A DNA stretch of 64,000 nucleotides. It comes from Herbiconiux moechotypicola. Lineage in GTDB: Bacteria; Actinomycetota; Actinomycetes; Actinomycetales; Microbacteriaceae. The notes under the pieces were generated by a model, which made no database searches, was not told the origin of the DNA, and saw only the letters and a list, made by a program, of their open reading frames with translations. Below, piece after piece: positions 53,172 through 61,601 of the stretch (its first letter is position 1; each line of letters opens with the position of its first letter). Where the stretch lies: contig NZ_JANLCN010000004.1 in assembly GCF_024979255.1 (NCBI RefSeq), positions 62,001 through 126,000 of the forward strand, written 5' to 3'. The position numbers were made by a program, and so were the translations under genes.

Positions 53172-54004
53172 CGGGAGTCTCCTCGGCGGGCGAGTGCGGA
53201 TTCAGGGGGGAAGCGGCCGGCGAGCACGAGCCGCTCGAGCAGCACGACGAGGCCGTAGGCGGCGAGGGCGAGCGCGATGGTGGTGGCCACCAGGGTCCAG
53301 AGCAGTCCGTAGTCGGAGTACGACTTGCTCGTGAGCAGGTTGGCGCCGAGCCCCTCGAACGAGAACAGGAACTCGTAGAGCGTGGCGGCCGAGACGGTGG
53401 CCGGTGCCGCGATCTTGAGCCCCGCGAACAGGTAGGGCAGGGCCGAGGGCAGCTGCACCGAGAACAGCAGGCGGAGCCGGCCGCCGCCGTAGGCGCGCAC
53501 CAGGTCGACGGTGTCGCCGCCGGCGGCACCGAGTCCGGCGCCGACGTTCATGAGCAGAGGGAAGAAGGTGACGACACCGGCGATGACCGCTGCGGTCACC
53601 ACGCCCGAGCCGAACACGGCGTAGACGACGGGCGCCATAGCGATGAGCGGCACGGTCTGCAGCACGAGGGCGATCGGGAGGAAGGTGGCCCGCACCGTGC
53701 GGGACACCGACATGACGACCGCACCCACGAGGCCGAGCGACACCCCGAAGGCGAGGCCGACACCGGCGTGGAAGAGGGTGACGCCGATCATCGGCAGCAG
53801 TTCCGCCCGGCGCTCGGCCGCGGAGGCGGGGTCGAAGGCTCCGTCGACGAACAGGTAGTTCCACACGTCGAGGGGGGTCTTGGTGAGGTAGGGGCTCACA
53901 TCGGTGAGGGTGATGGCGAGCTGCCAGCCGGCCAGCAGCACCACCAGGGTGACGAGGGTGGTGAGCAGGGTCACGGCCCAGCGGGGGAGTCGGCGCGCGC
54001 TCAT
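53168..54004 (-). CDS. ABC transporter permease (SsuC/ThiX type), second copy
   Basis: 278 residues with about six helices and the EAA-like loop VRAYGGGRLRLLFSVQLPSALPY that docks the ATPase. It overlaps both neighbours by ATGA. Two different permeases would form a heterodimer. Confidence 0.92.
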   Translation of the reverse strand: MSARRLPRWAVTLLTTLVTLVVLLAGWQLAITLTDVSPYLTKTPLDVWNYLFVDGAFDPASAAERRAELLPMIGVTLFHAGVGLAFGVSLGLVGAVVMSVSRTVRATFLPIALVLQTVPLIAMAPVVYAVFGSGVVTAAVIAGVVTFFPLLMNVGAGLGAAGGDTVDLVRAYGGGRLRLLFSVQLPSALPYLFAGLKIAAPATVSAATLYEFLFSFEGLGANLLTSKSYSDYGLLWTLVATTIALALAAYGLVVLLERLVLAGRFPPESALARRGDSR

Positions 54005-54810
54005 CGGAGGCCTCCCGTGCTGCTGTGGGCGGTCCACGGTGCGAGCCAGCGCGCGGCCAGGGCGATCACACCGTAGCCGAGGGCCGAGACCGCGGTGGCC
54101 AGGATGGCGATCGCCCACATGCCCACGAAGTCGCCGGCGTACTGCTGCGAGATGAGCAGGCGCCCGGCGCCGGAGTCGACGCCGACGGCGAAGAACTCTC
54201 CCGTCATGGCGCCGAGGAAGGCGGCGGGCGCGCCGATCTTGAGCGCCGAGAGGAGGGCCGGGATGGCGGCGATGATGCGCACTTTGCGGATGGCCGTGAG
54301 GGTGCCGCCGCCGTAGGCGTGCACGAGGTCGAGCTGGCCGGGCGTGGTGGCCCGGAGACCGAGCAGCACGCCGATGATCATGGGGAACTCCACGGCGAGC
54401 AGGGCCAGCACCACACTCACGGCGCGGCTGCCAGGAGGGGAGAGCAGCACCACGATGGGGCTGATGGCGGCAACGGGCACGCAGGCGGCCACGACGCCGA
54501 GCTGGGTGGCGAAGGCCTCGAGCCGGGGCAGCAGGAGCACGAGCACACCGAGGGCGAGCGCCACGGCGATGGCGATGAGGTAGCCGGTGAGGGCCGCGCC
54601 GGCGGTGGCTCCGATGCCGGCCCAGTAGGCGGGGTCGACCAGGTCGGCGGCGACCCGCTCGAAGGCGGCGAGGGGAGGGGGCACGGCGCCGTAGCTGCCG
54701 TTGGGCCGGGTGAAGGCGAACACGGCCACGAGCTGCCAGACGACGAGGATGACGAGGAGTCCGCCGAGGCCCAGCAGGGCGGGCGCGAGTGCGCTGCGGC
54801 GTGTCTGCAT
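54001..54810 (-). CDS. ABC transporter permease (SsuC/ThiX type), first copy
   Basis: 269 residues, about six helices, EAA-like loop VHAYGGGTLTAIRKVRIIAAIPA. It follows the binding-protein gene after 125 nt containing a strong hairpin, which may lower permease relative to binding protein. Confidence 0.92.
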   Translation of the reverse strand: MQTRRSALAPALLGLGGLLVILVVWQLVAVFAFTRPNGSYGAVPPPLAAFERVAADLVDPAYWAGIGATAGAALTGYLIAIAVALALGVLVLLLPRLEAFATQLGVVAACVPVAAISPIVVLLSPPGSRAVSVVLALLAVEFPMIIGVLLGLRATTPGQLDLVHAYGGGTLTAIRKVRIIAAIPALLSALKIGAPAAFLGAMTGEFFAVGVDSGAGRLLISQQYAGDFVGMWAIAILATAVSALGYGVIALAARWLAPWTAHSSTGGLR

Positions 54811-54878
54811 CGGATGCTCCTGGGTGGACGTGCGGTGGATCGGGCGGTGCGGTGGTGCGAGGTGGATCGGGTGGTGCC

Positions 54879-54917
54879 GGATGCGGGGGTCGCCTACGAG
54901 GGGCGACCCCCGCATCC
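54879..54917 (-). terminator. 16-bp hairpin between binding-protein and permease genes (attenuator or RNA stabiliser)
   Basis: GGATGCGGGGGTCGCC (54879-54894) and its exact complement (54902-54917) flank a 7-nt loop, 18 nt beyond the stop of the binding-protein gene. No T-run follows on the minus strand, so partial termination or 3'-end protection is more likely than a full terminator. Confidence 0.75.
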
Positions 54918-54935
54918 TGTCACGGTTGCGGCGGA

Positions 54936-56048
54936 CTACTGCTGCGGAACCTCGAAGCCCGGGATGAGCTCGGGGTTCTCGTCGTAGACCTCCTGCAGCA
55001 GCGAGAGGTCGAACAGCGAGTCGGCGCTGGTGTCGATGCCGGCGGCGGCGAGCGAGCTCACGGCCTGGTCGGCGAGGTCGGACGAGATGGTGAAGATGCC
55101 GTTCGCGACGGTCTCGTCGGTGAGCATGAACGACGGCAGCACCGTCGCCGAGCTCAGCTGCAGGGCCGGGTCGAGGTCGTTCTCCGAGCCGCCGTACTCC
55201 ATGGCGATGTCGGCGATGCCCTGCGGGCCGTCGGTGAGGGCGGTGTTCCAGCCCTCGATGACCGACTTCATGAGGGCCTTGACGGCCTCGCGGTCGTTCT
55301 CGAGCGCATCCGTCGACACCACGACCGCGTCGCCCATCTGGGCGTAGCCGGCGTCGGAGAAGCTCAGCGTGACGGCGTCGCCGCCCGCGGCCTCGACGGC
55401 CAGCGGGTAGTTGGTGAGGAAGCCGATGAGCGCGTCGACGTCGCCGTTCATGAGCGGGTCGATGCCGTTGGGCACCGACACGAAGGTGACGGTGTCTTCG
55501 GGCAGGTCGTTGGCGCGCAGCACGGCCTCGACGGCGAGCTTGCCGCCCGCGTCGACGCCGATGGTCTTGCCGGCGAGGTCGTCGATCGACGAGATCGGGT
55601 TGCCCGCGAGCGAGACGAAGCCCACGGGGCTCTTCACGAACTGGGCGCCGATGATCTTCAGCGGGGCGCCGTCCTCGATCGCACCGGTGACCCCGGTGAG
55701 GTCGGAGGCGAGGCCGATCGTGGCCTGGCCGGCGAGCACGCTGTCCCACGAGTTCGTGGTGCCGCCGCCGGCGATGATGTCGACCGAGTCGAAGCCGTTG
55801 TCGGTGTAGTCGCCGTCCTGGTCGGCGTAGAAGTAGCCGGCGAACTCGTAGTTCTTGATCCAGCTGAGGGCGATGCCGGCGTCTCCGAAGCCGTCGGCGC
55901 TCGCGGTCGACGTGGCTGCCGGTGCGCTCGATGAGCAGGCGGCGAGCACGGCGGCCAGGGCGAGGCCGGTGGCGGCCGCGGTGAGGCGGCGGATGCGGCG
56001 GGCGGGGCGGGGGGAGCGAGTGGGTGAGGTGGTGCGGGTGATTGTCAT
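54936..56048 (-). CDS. NMT1/THI5-type ABC substrate-binding lipoprotein
   Basis: 370 residues. The signal peptide has an Arg-rich start and lipobox VLAAC. The mature protein begins SWIKNYEFAGYFYADQDG, the pattern of NMT1/THI5/ThiY/RibY-type binding proteins, followed by GLASD, GKTIGVDAGG and GFLTNYP segments. Known relatives bind formylaminopyrimidine, thiamine precursors, riboflavin or taurine, so a small heterocycle is plausible. GGAGGT precedes the ATG. It is the first gene of the operon, downstream of two palindromes. Confidence 0.92.
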   Translation of the reverse strand: MTITRTTSPTRSPRPARRIRRLTAAATGLALAAVLAACSSSAPAATSTASADGFGDAGIALSWIKNYEFAGYFYADQDGDYTDNGFDSVDIIAGGGTTNSWDSVLAGQATIGLASDLTGVTGAIEDGAPLKIIGAQFVKSPVGFVSLAGNPISSIDDLAGKTIGVDAGGKLAVEAVLRANDLPEDTVTFVSVPNGIDPLMNGDVDALIGFLTNYPLAVEAAGGDAVTLSFSDAGYAQMGDAVVVSTDALENDREAVKALMKSVIEGWNTALTDGPQGIADIAMEYGGSENDLDPALQLSSATVLPSFMLTDETVANGIFTISSDLADQAVSSLAAAGIDTSADSLFDLSLLQEVYDENPELIPGFEVPQQ

Positions 56049-56079
56049 GAGACCTCCATCGTGATCGCGGGACCTCGGC

Positions 56080-56100
56080 AAACGTAAACCTTTTACGTTT
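56080..56100. promoter_or_regulatory. operator-like palindrome before the FolE-paralogue operon
   Basis: AAACGTAAA and TTTACGTTT flank CCT, a perfect 9-bp inverted repeat 32 bp before the binding-protein start. It is AT-rich in a GC-rich region. The LacI-type gene at the operon end is the likely binder. Confidence 0.78.
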
Positions 56101-56125
56101 CGTGAAATCGCTTCTATATTTCACG
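56101..56125. promoter_or_regulatory. second palindrome in the divergent promoter
   Basis: CGTGAAAT and ATTTCACG flank 9 nt (perfect 8-bp arms). It abuts the first palindrome and contains TATAGA on the minus strand, a possible -10 box for the operon. It could bind a different regulator. Confidence 0.6.
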
Positions 56126-56139
56126 CATGTTACCGATCG

Positions 56140-56145
56140 TAGACT
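56140..56145 (+). promoter_or_regulatory. -10 box of the DUF5996 gene
   Basis: TAGACT, 7 nt before the ATG at 56153; leaderless mRNA expected. Confidence 0.5.
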
Positions 56146-56152
56146 GGCTGCG

Positions 56153-57034
56153 ATGACTGCTTCCTGGCCCATCCTGCCCGTCGACTCCTGGACGCCCACC
56201 CGGGAGACGCTGCACCTGTTCACCCAGATCGTGGGCAAGATCCGTCTGGTCGCGAGCCCGCCCGTGAACCATTGGTGGCACGTCACGCTCTACGTCACCT
56301 CCCGCGGGCTCAGCACCGGTGCCGTGCCGGTCGACGGTGGTCTGCTCGACATCGAGTTCGACTTCGTGGGGCACCGCCTGGTGCTGCGCACGAGCTGGGG
56401 CGGCAAGGAGGCCTTCGCGCTGGCCGGGCTCTCGGTCGCCTCGTTCTACGACCAGGTCTTCTCGGCGCTGCGCCGCCTCGGCGTCTCGGTGAGCATCCGG
56501 CCCGTGCCCAACGAGGTCGAGGTGGCCATCCCGTTCCCCGACGACACGCAGCACGCCTCCTACGACCCGGAGGCGGTGCACGCCTTCTACCGCCAGCTCG
56601 TGCTGGCGGACGGACTGCTGCGCCGCTTCCGCTCGGAATTCACGGGCAAGGCGAGCCCGGTGCACTACTTCTGGGGCGCGATGGATCTCGCCGTGACGAG
56701 GTTCTCGGGCCGCCCCGCCCCGCTGCACCCCGGTGGCGCACCGAACTGCCCCGACAGCGTGATGCACGAGGGCTACTCGCACGAACTCTCGAGCGCGGGG
56801 TTCTGGCCCGGTGGGGGCGCGGAGGGCGCCTTCTACTCCTACGCGTATCCGGCGCCTGAGGGGTATGCGGATGCTGCCGTGCCCGACGGGTCGTTCTTCA
56901 GCGAGGCGTACGGGGAGTTCCTGCTGCCCGTCGAGACGGTGCGAGTCGCCGACGATCCCGACGTGCTCGTGCTCGACTTCCTGCGCGCCACCACGGCTGC
57001 GGCCGAGGGCCTCGCGGAGTGGCCTCGCGCCTGA
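56153..57034 (+). CDS. DUF5996-family protein
   Basis: 293 residues. It starts with WPILPVDSWTPTRETLHLFTQIVGKIRL and includes HWWHVTLYVTSRGLSTG and FWGAMDLAVTRFSG, which I recognise from the uncharacterised DUF5996 family of soluble proteins. No catalytic motif is evident. It shares a promoter region with the FolE-paralogue operon, so it may be co-regulated. Confidence 0.8.
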   Translation: MTASWPILPVDSWTPTRETLHLFTQIVGKIRLVASPPVNHWWHVTLYVTSRGLSTGAVPVDGGLLDIEFDFVGHRLVLRTSWGGKEAFALAGLSVASFYDQVFSALRRLGVSVSIRPVPNEVEVAIPFPDDTQHASYDPEAVHAFYRQLVLADGLLRRFRSEFTGKASPVHYFWGAMDLAVTRFSGRPAPLHPGGAPNCPDSVMHEGYSHELSSAGFWPGGGAEGAFYSYAYPAPEGYADAAVPDGSFFSEAYGEFLLPVETVRVADDPDVLVLDFLRATTAAAEGLAEWPRA

Positions 57035-57045
57035 CCCGGCCCGGC

Positions 57046-57492
57046 TCAGGCCGGGGCGAAGGTGGTGCTCGGCGGGGTGACGATGACACCCTTGCGCAGG
57101 ATGACGTTGGCGTAGACGCGCTGCTCACTCGTGCGCACCACGAGGCGGGCGTTGCGCGCGCGGTCGTAGAAGGCGAAGCGCTCGAGCGCCACGAGGCGGT
57201 CTTCGGGCGCGGCGGCGGCGCCCCGCAGAGCCGGATGCACGACGGGCTCGGGTGCGCCCTCGGCTCCCGCCATGAGCAGCGCCGAGGGCCCTTCGCTGAG
57301 GTCGAGCGGGATGACCGTCCGGATGGCCGCCACTGCGGTCGGGGCGTCGCAGCCCGGCAGCTCCACCACCGTGGCTCCCGAGCTGTAGGCGGGGTAGTTG
57401 CCGTCTACGACGACGAGTTCGTCGCCGTGGCCCAGCCGGTCGAGCTGCAGCAGCAGATCGCCGCTCAGAACGGGGTGGACGGTGCTCAGCAT
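57046..57492 (-). CDS. fucU: RbsD/FucU-family sugar mutarotase
   Basis: 148 residues, the family length. It has HPVLSGDLLLQLDRLGHGDELVVVDGNYPAYS at the start (the conserved His and Asp of the active site), and the C-terminal YANVILRKGVI. It interconverts anomers of fucose or a similar sugar. Placement after a GH151-like gene favours L-fucose. AAGGAG precedes the ATG, and 73 bp separate it from the glycosidase. Confidence 0.88.
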   Translation of the reverse strand: MLSTVHPVLSGDLLLQLDRLGHGDELVVVDGNYPAYSSGATVVELPGCDAPTAVAAIRTVIPLDLSEGPSALLMAGAEGAPEPVVHPALRGAAAAPEDRLVALERFAFYDRARNARLVVRTSEQRVYANVILRKGVIVTPPSTTFAPA

Positions 57493-57565
57493 GGTTCTCC
57501 TTCGAACGTGGTGCGGCGACGGTGCGCTGGGGTGGCGCCGCGGTGTGGCGCTGCGGTGGGCCCGC

Positions 57566-59803
57566 TCACGCCTCGAACACCACCGTCTCCCAATCGTCGA
57601 GCCCGGTCAACTCCACCACGCCGTCGACGAGGGGCAGCGGCACGAGCACCCCGTCCACCACTCGCCCTGCGGTGCGGGCCTCCCGGGGAGCCGTGAGGCG
57701 CATCCGCCCGATGCTCGCCACGTCTTCGACGGCGGCCGGCTGGTCGGCGCCGTAGAGCGACAACCGCGCCACCGGTCCTCCGGTGATGAGGTGGGCGACG
57801 ATGCTCGTGCCCAGGCGGCGCAGCACCAGCTCGGTGTTGCGGTGGGTGCCCTCGATCTGCACCGGAGCATCCGCCCCCGGGCCGGCAGCCCGTCGCACGA
57901 GCGCGTCGAGCAGCCTGCGGTACCCGTCGTGCCCGAGCCGCGCGTGGTTGTTGCCGAGCCGGGCGGCCGACACGATCACGCGCCCCGCGCCGAAGCGGCG
58001 TTCCACCACGGCCGGCCGGGCAGGCCCGAGGCCGGCGGCGGGCTGGTTGTTGTGCCAGTAGTGCTCCTCATCGGTCTCGAGCACCGGGTCGACGGCGGTC
58101 AGGAGGACACGCGCGTCGGGGTCGAGCACGTGCAGTTCGGCGAGCCGGCCGTAGTGGGGCAGGGGCACCGTCCCCACCTCGGCGGCGAGTGAGTCGTCGA
58201 CCGCGGAGAGGTAGGGGTAGGTGGCCGGGCGGAGAGCGCCGAAGCGCACGCCGAGCACGTCGTCGAGCGGCGAGGCGCCCGACTCGAGCAGATCCCCTGT
58301 GGCATCGCGCACGGCGGTCGGGCCGGTCACGAGCAGTCCGCCCCCGGCGGCCACGAACCCGCGGATGGCCTGTGCCTCCTCCTCGTCGAGGCTCAGGGCG
58401 TCGGCGAGCACCACCACCCGGTGGCCGTCGAGCCGGGCCAGCGACCCCGCGCGCTCGTCGAACAGGGTGACGGGCAGGTGCGACTCCACCAGGGCGCGGT
58501 ACGTGCCCGTCACCGCGGCCACCAGGTCGCTCGGCGAGGAGCGGGGCTCGCTCGGCGGGAACTGGGCCGACTGCTCGCCGATGCTCGGGTTCTCGGGGGC
58601 GCCGAGCAGGCTCTCCAGGTCACGCGAGCGCTGGCTCACCGAGAGCGCCGCGTAGCGCACCGGTTCAGCGCCGTCGAGCCAGGGCGCGCGCTCGGCGATG
58701 CGCTCGAACACGGGCCCGAGCCGCCGGTACACCTCGGGTTCGACGGCGCCCGTGGCGGAGGGCTGGTCGTCGAGCGACACGGCGGCGCCGTGCGCGGCCA
58801 CGGTGAACGCCTCGAACCGCAGCTGCGCCTCCGAGCGCAGCGTGAAGTCCCAGGTGTGCACGAACCGGCTCACCAGCACCTCGTGCGGCCGCTCGAGCAC
58901 CCCGGCGCGGATGTAGCTCGAGGCGAAGCTCGGAAACCCGAGCCCGTGCCAGTCGGTGTAGCCCTCGCTCGACCCGATGTCGGCCAGCGCGAGATGCTCG
59001 GTCGAGAGCCCGATCACGGCGTCGACGAAGGTGGTGGCGTAGAAGTTCGGGATGAGCGCCGCCTCCGGCCGCACCTCGGCCAGCACCGCGCGCTGCTCGG
59101 CGAGGTAGTCGAACAGCGTCTGCTGCGAGAAGTGCACGAGGTCGAGCCAGCCGGCGTCGTCGCGGCCTTCGGGCAGTGGATGCCCGTACTCGGCCTCGAA
59201 CGCGGCGGCGCAGCGGGTGCAGACGCAGGGGCCGGCGGTGAGGATGTCGCTCCACAGCGCGTCGATCGGGTAGCGGCTCGCGATCTCGCGCACCTGGTCG
59301 AGCGCGTAGCGGCGGTAGCCGCTGCGCAGGCACAGGGCGGGCCAGCGGCCGGTGCTGCCCCGTGAGCCGGCGGGCACGAGCGCCCAGTCGGGATGAGCGC
59401 CCGCGGTCGCGGTGTCCCACATGTTCGAGAAGTAGGCGATCACGCGCATCCCGCGGCGGTGTGCGGCCTGCAGCTGCTCGCCGAACAGGTCGCGCCCGGC
59501 CAGGGCCGAGTGCGCATGCCCGATCGTGGTGGGGTAGTAGGCATTGCCGTACTGGCACTTCGCGAAGAGCACGACGGAGTCGACCCCCGCGTCGGCGAGC
59601 AGCTGCAGGTCGTTCTCGGGGTCGACCTCGCTCAGCAGGGGGAAGGCGGGGTCGGCCGCGGCGCCCCTCTGGTGCGGGTCGTTCCAGTCGGGGGTGTGCG
59701 AATCGTAGAACACGCGCCGGCGCGAGGTTGCCCACCAGTCGCGGGAGGGCGCGGTCACGGCCGAGGTGCTCTCGGCGGTCAGGGGCGAGAGGGGAGCGGT
59801 CAT
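57566..59803 (-). CDS. GH151-like alpha-L-fucosidase (GHL6 barrel with GH42-type middle domain)
   Basis: 745 residues. The N-terminal barrel starts with RRVFYDSHTPDWNDP and includes ALWSDILTAGPCVCTRCAAAFEAEYG and SSEGYTDWHG, as in the GHL6/GH151 group. A beta-galactosidase trimerisation-like domain (about 400-620) and a C-terminal beta domain follow. There is no signal peptide, so the substrate is imported. The FucU-type gene next door supports fucosidase activity over other linkages. The catalytic pair is not assigned. Its start overlaps the esterase stop by ATGA. Confidence 0.75.
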   Translation of the reverse strand: MTAPLSPLTAESTSAVTAPSRDWWATSRRRVFYDSHTPDWNDPHQRGAAADPAFPLLSEVDPENDLQLLADAGVDSVVLFAKCQYGNAYYPTTIGHAHSALAGRDLFGEQLQAAHRRGMRVIAYFSNMWDTATAGAHPDWALVPAGSRGSTGRWPALCLRSGYRRYALDQVREIASRYPIDALWSDILTAGPCVCTRCAAAFEAEYGHPLPEGRDDAGWLDLVHFSQQTLFDYLAEQRAVLAEVRPEAALIPNFYATTFVDAVIGLSTEHLALADIGSSEGYTDWHGLGFPSFASSYIRAGVLERPHEVLVSRFVHTWDFTLRSEAQLRFEAFTVAAHGAAVSLDDQPSATGAVEPEVYRRLGPVFERIAERAPWLDGAEPVRYAALSVSQRSRDLESLLGAPENPSIGEQSAQFPPSEPRSSPSDLVAAVTGTYRALVESHLPVTLFDERAGSLARLDGHRVVVLADALSLDEEEAQAIRGFVAAGGGLLVTGPTAVRDATGDLLESGASPLDDVLGVRFGALRPATYPYLSAVDDSLAAEVGTVPLPHYGRLAELHVLDPDARVLLTAVDPVLETDEEHYWHNNQPAAGLGPARPAVVERRFGAGRVIVSAARLGNNHARLGHDGYRRLLDALVRRAAGPGADAPVQIEGTHRNTELVLRRLGTSIVAHLITGGPVARLSLYGADQPAAVEDVASIGRMRLTAPREARTAGRVVDGVLVPLPLVDGVVELTGLDDWETVVFEA

Positions 59804-60825
59804 CGTGTGGGCCGTCCTTTCGTGGGGTGGTCGTCGATGACGAGGTCGGTGTCGACGACGCGATCGTCGTCGGTGTCGAGGAGACGGCGCAGCCAGGCGA
59901 GGCGCTGCCGTCGGGCCAGGAGGCTCGTGCGGGCGCCGGGCACGAGCCAGTCGAAGGCGTGCACGGCACCCGGATGCACGTGCACCTCCACCGGCACACC
60001 CGCGTCGCGCAGACGGTCGGCGAAATCGAGGTCGTCGCGCAGAAAGAGGTCGGCGTCGCCCACGTCGAGATAGGCCGGCGAGAGCCCGGCCAGGGAGGTG
60101 GCGCGGGCCGGTGCGGCGTACTCGTCGGCCGTGCGGCCGCCCAGATAGGCGCTCCACGCGAGTGCGTCGAGCCTGGCGTTCCAGACGGGGGCGTCGTCGG
60201 GGCGCCGTGCGGGACGGTCGTCGAGCATCGGGTACAGCAGCTGCATCCCGGCGATGCTCGGCCCACCGCGGTCGCGGGCGAGCAGCGCCAGACCCGCCGC
60301 GAGGCCACCGCCCGCGCTGGCGCCCGCCACCACGACTCTGTCGGCACGCTCCGCCAGCCACACCAGTGCGGCGAAGCAGTCGTCGAGGGGCTCGGGGTGT
60401 CGGTGCTCCGGACTGAGCCGATATTCTGCCGTGATCACCGGCACCCCGAGGTCATGGGAGAGCGCGGCGCAGAGGGCATCGTCGCCCGCCGCGCTCCCGA
60501 GCATCATTCCGCCGCCGTGCAGCCACAGCACCGCCCCCGCCGCGCGGAGGCCGGCGGGCCAGCCGCCGCGCGTGCCGTGATCGGCGAGACCGTGCACCCG
60601 CAGTTCCAGCGGAGTTTCGCCGGAGCGCGGCAGGTGCACCACGAGGGGTGCCCTGCCTCTCTGCGGCTCGTGGACGGTATCTGCCGCGAGCTCGGCGTCG
60701 AGGGTGCGCACGAGCTCCACCGTCAGCTCACCGTCGGGCAGGTGAGCTGCGAGAGTCCACTCGCAGGCGTCGACGAACTCGGGGTCGATGGCCGCGATGC
60801 GGTCGACCCCTGTCTCCGCGCCCAT
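59800..60825 (-). CDS. alpha/beta-hydrolase esterase (HSL family)
   Basis: 341 residues. Oxyanion motif HGGG (103-106), nucleophile Ser170 in GASAG, and the Asp (DVGDADLFLRDD) and His (GAVHAFD) of the triad are in place. It would remove acyl groups. Between a fucosidase and a sugar importer it most likely de-acylates the imported glycoside. It overlaps the DUF624 stop by one base. Confidence 0.9.
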   Translation of the reverse strand: MGAETGVDRIAAIDPEFVDACEWTLAAHLPDGELTVELVRTLDAELAADTVHEPQRGRAPLVVHLPRSGETPLELRVHGLADHGTRGGWPAGLRAAGAVLWLHGGGMMLGSAAGDDALCAALSHDLGVPVITAEYRLSPEHRHPEPLDDCFAALVWLAERADRVVVAGASAGGGLAAGLALLARDRGGPSIAGMQLLYPMLDDRPARRPDDAPVWNARLDALAWSAYLGGRTADEYAAPARATSLAGLSPAYLDVGDADLFLRDDLDFADRLRDAGVPVEVHVHPGAVHAFDWLVPGARTSLLARRQRLAWLRRLLDTDDDRVVDTDLVIDDHPTKGRPTR

Positions 60826-61601
60826 CAGCCGGCCCGTCGCATCCGGTCGTCCCTGCCGATCGTCGAGCCGGCCGAACGGGTCGCGCTCGCCGCCTGAGCG
60901 CTGTCGATCTCGTCGAGGAGGGCGCCCGCAGCGGCCGCGCCGAACGCGGCCAGCAGCACCGGCACCACGAGAACGAGCACGCCCGCCGTGGCGACGATCG
61001 CGAATCCGCTGAGGCACCCGAGGGCGAGCAGGGTGAGAGCGGTCGACGGTCGGTAGGCCGCGAGGATGATCGCCCCGCGCCACGCGGTCAGCCCCCGTCG
61101 CTCACGCACCGCTCCGTAGGCCAAGGCGAGCGGAGCGAGAACCGCGACTCCGGCACCTATTCCGAATCCGGCATACATCACCGCCCCGCCCGCGGCGATC
61201 ACGGCTGCCACGACCGCGGCGCCGGCCGCCAGGGTGAGCCCGAGCATGAGATCGAGCCGGAGGGCCTCACGCACCAGAGGCTTGCCGCCGGTCACCACGA
61301 GTGCGCCGTACCGGGCCACCCCGGTCAGCCCGATGAACGCGGGCGCTATCGCGATCACCACGATCCACCACGGCGCCGCGACAACCGCCGACAGCACGCC
61401 CGGCAGCAGACTCGCCGCCCACAGGGCTCCCACGGCGAGCACCCGGGGCAGCTCCCACCACACCCGCCGCGCGCTCCGCGCCAGCATCGCCTGCAGCGTC
61501 TCCGGCTGCAGCCGCGCGTCCGCACCGGACCCTCGGCCCGCGCCGCGCGCATCCGGGGCATCCGCGCCCCGCGCATCCCGCCCACCGATCAGCTGCGACA
61601 T
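60825..61601 (-). CDS. DUF624 (YesL-like) membrane protein
   Basis: 258 residues. After about 40 variable Gly/Ala/Asp-rich residues there are five to six hydrophobic helices. DUF624 proteins recur in sugar ABC operons with unknown role. The ATG overlaps the permease stop by one base. Confidence 0.8.
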   Translation of the reverse strand: MSQLIGGRDARGADAPDARGAGRGSGADARLQPETLQAMLARSARRVWWELPRVLAVGALWAASLLPGVLSAVVAAPWWIVVIAIAPAFIGLTGVARYGALVVTGGKPLVREALRLDLMLGLTLAAGAAVVAAVIAAGGAVMYAGFGIGAGVAVLAPLALAYGAVRERRGLTAWRGAIILAAYRPSTALTLLALGCLSGFAIVATAGVLVLVVPVLLAAFGAAAAGALLDEIDSAQAASATRSAGSTIGRDDRMRRAG

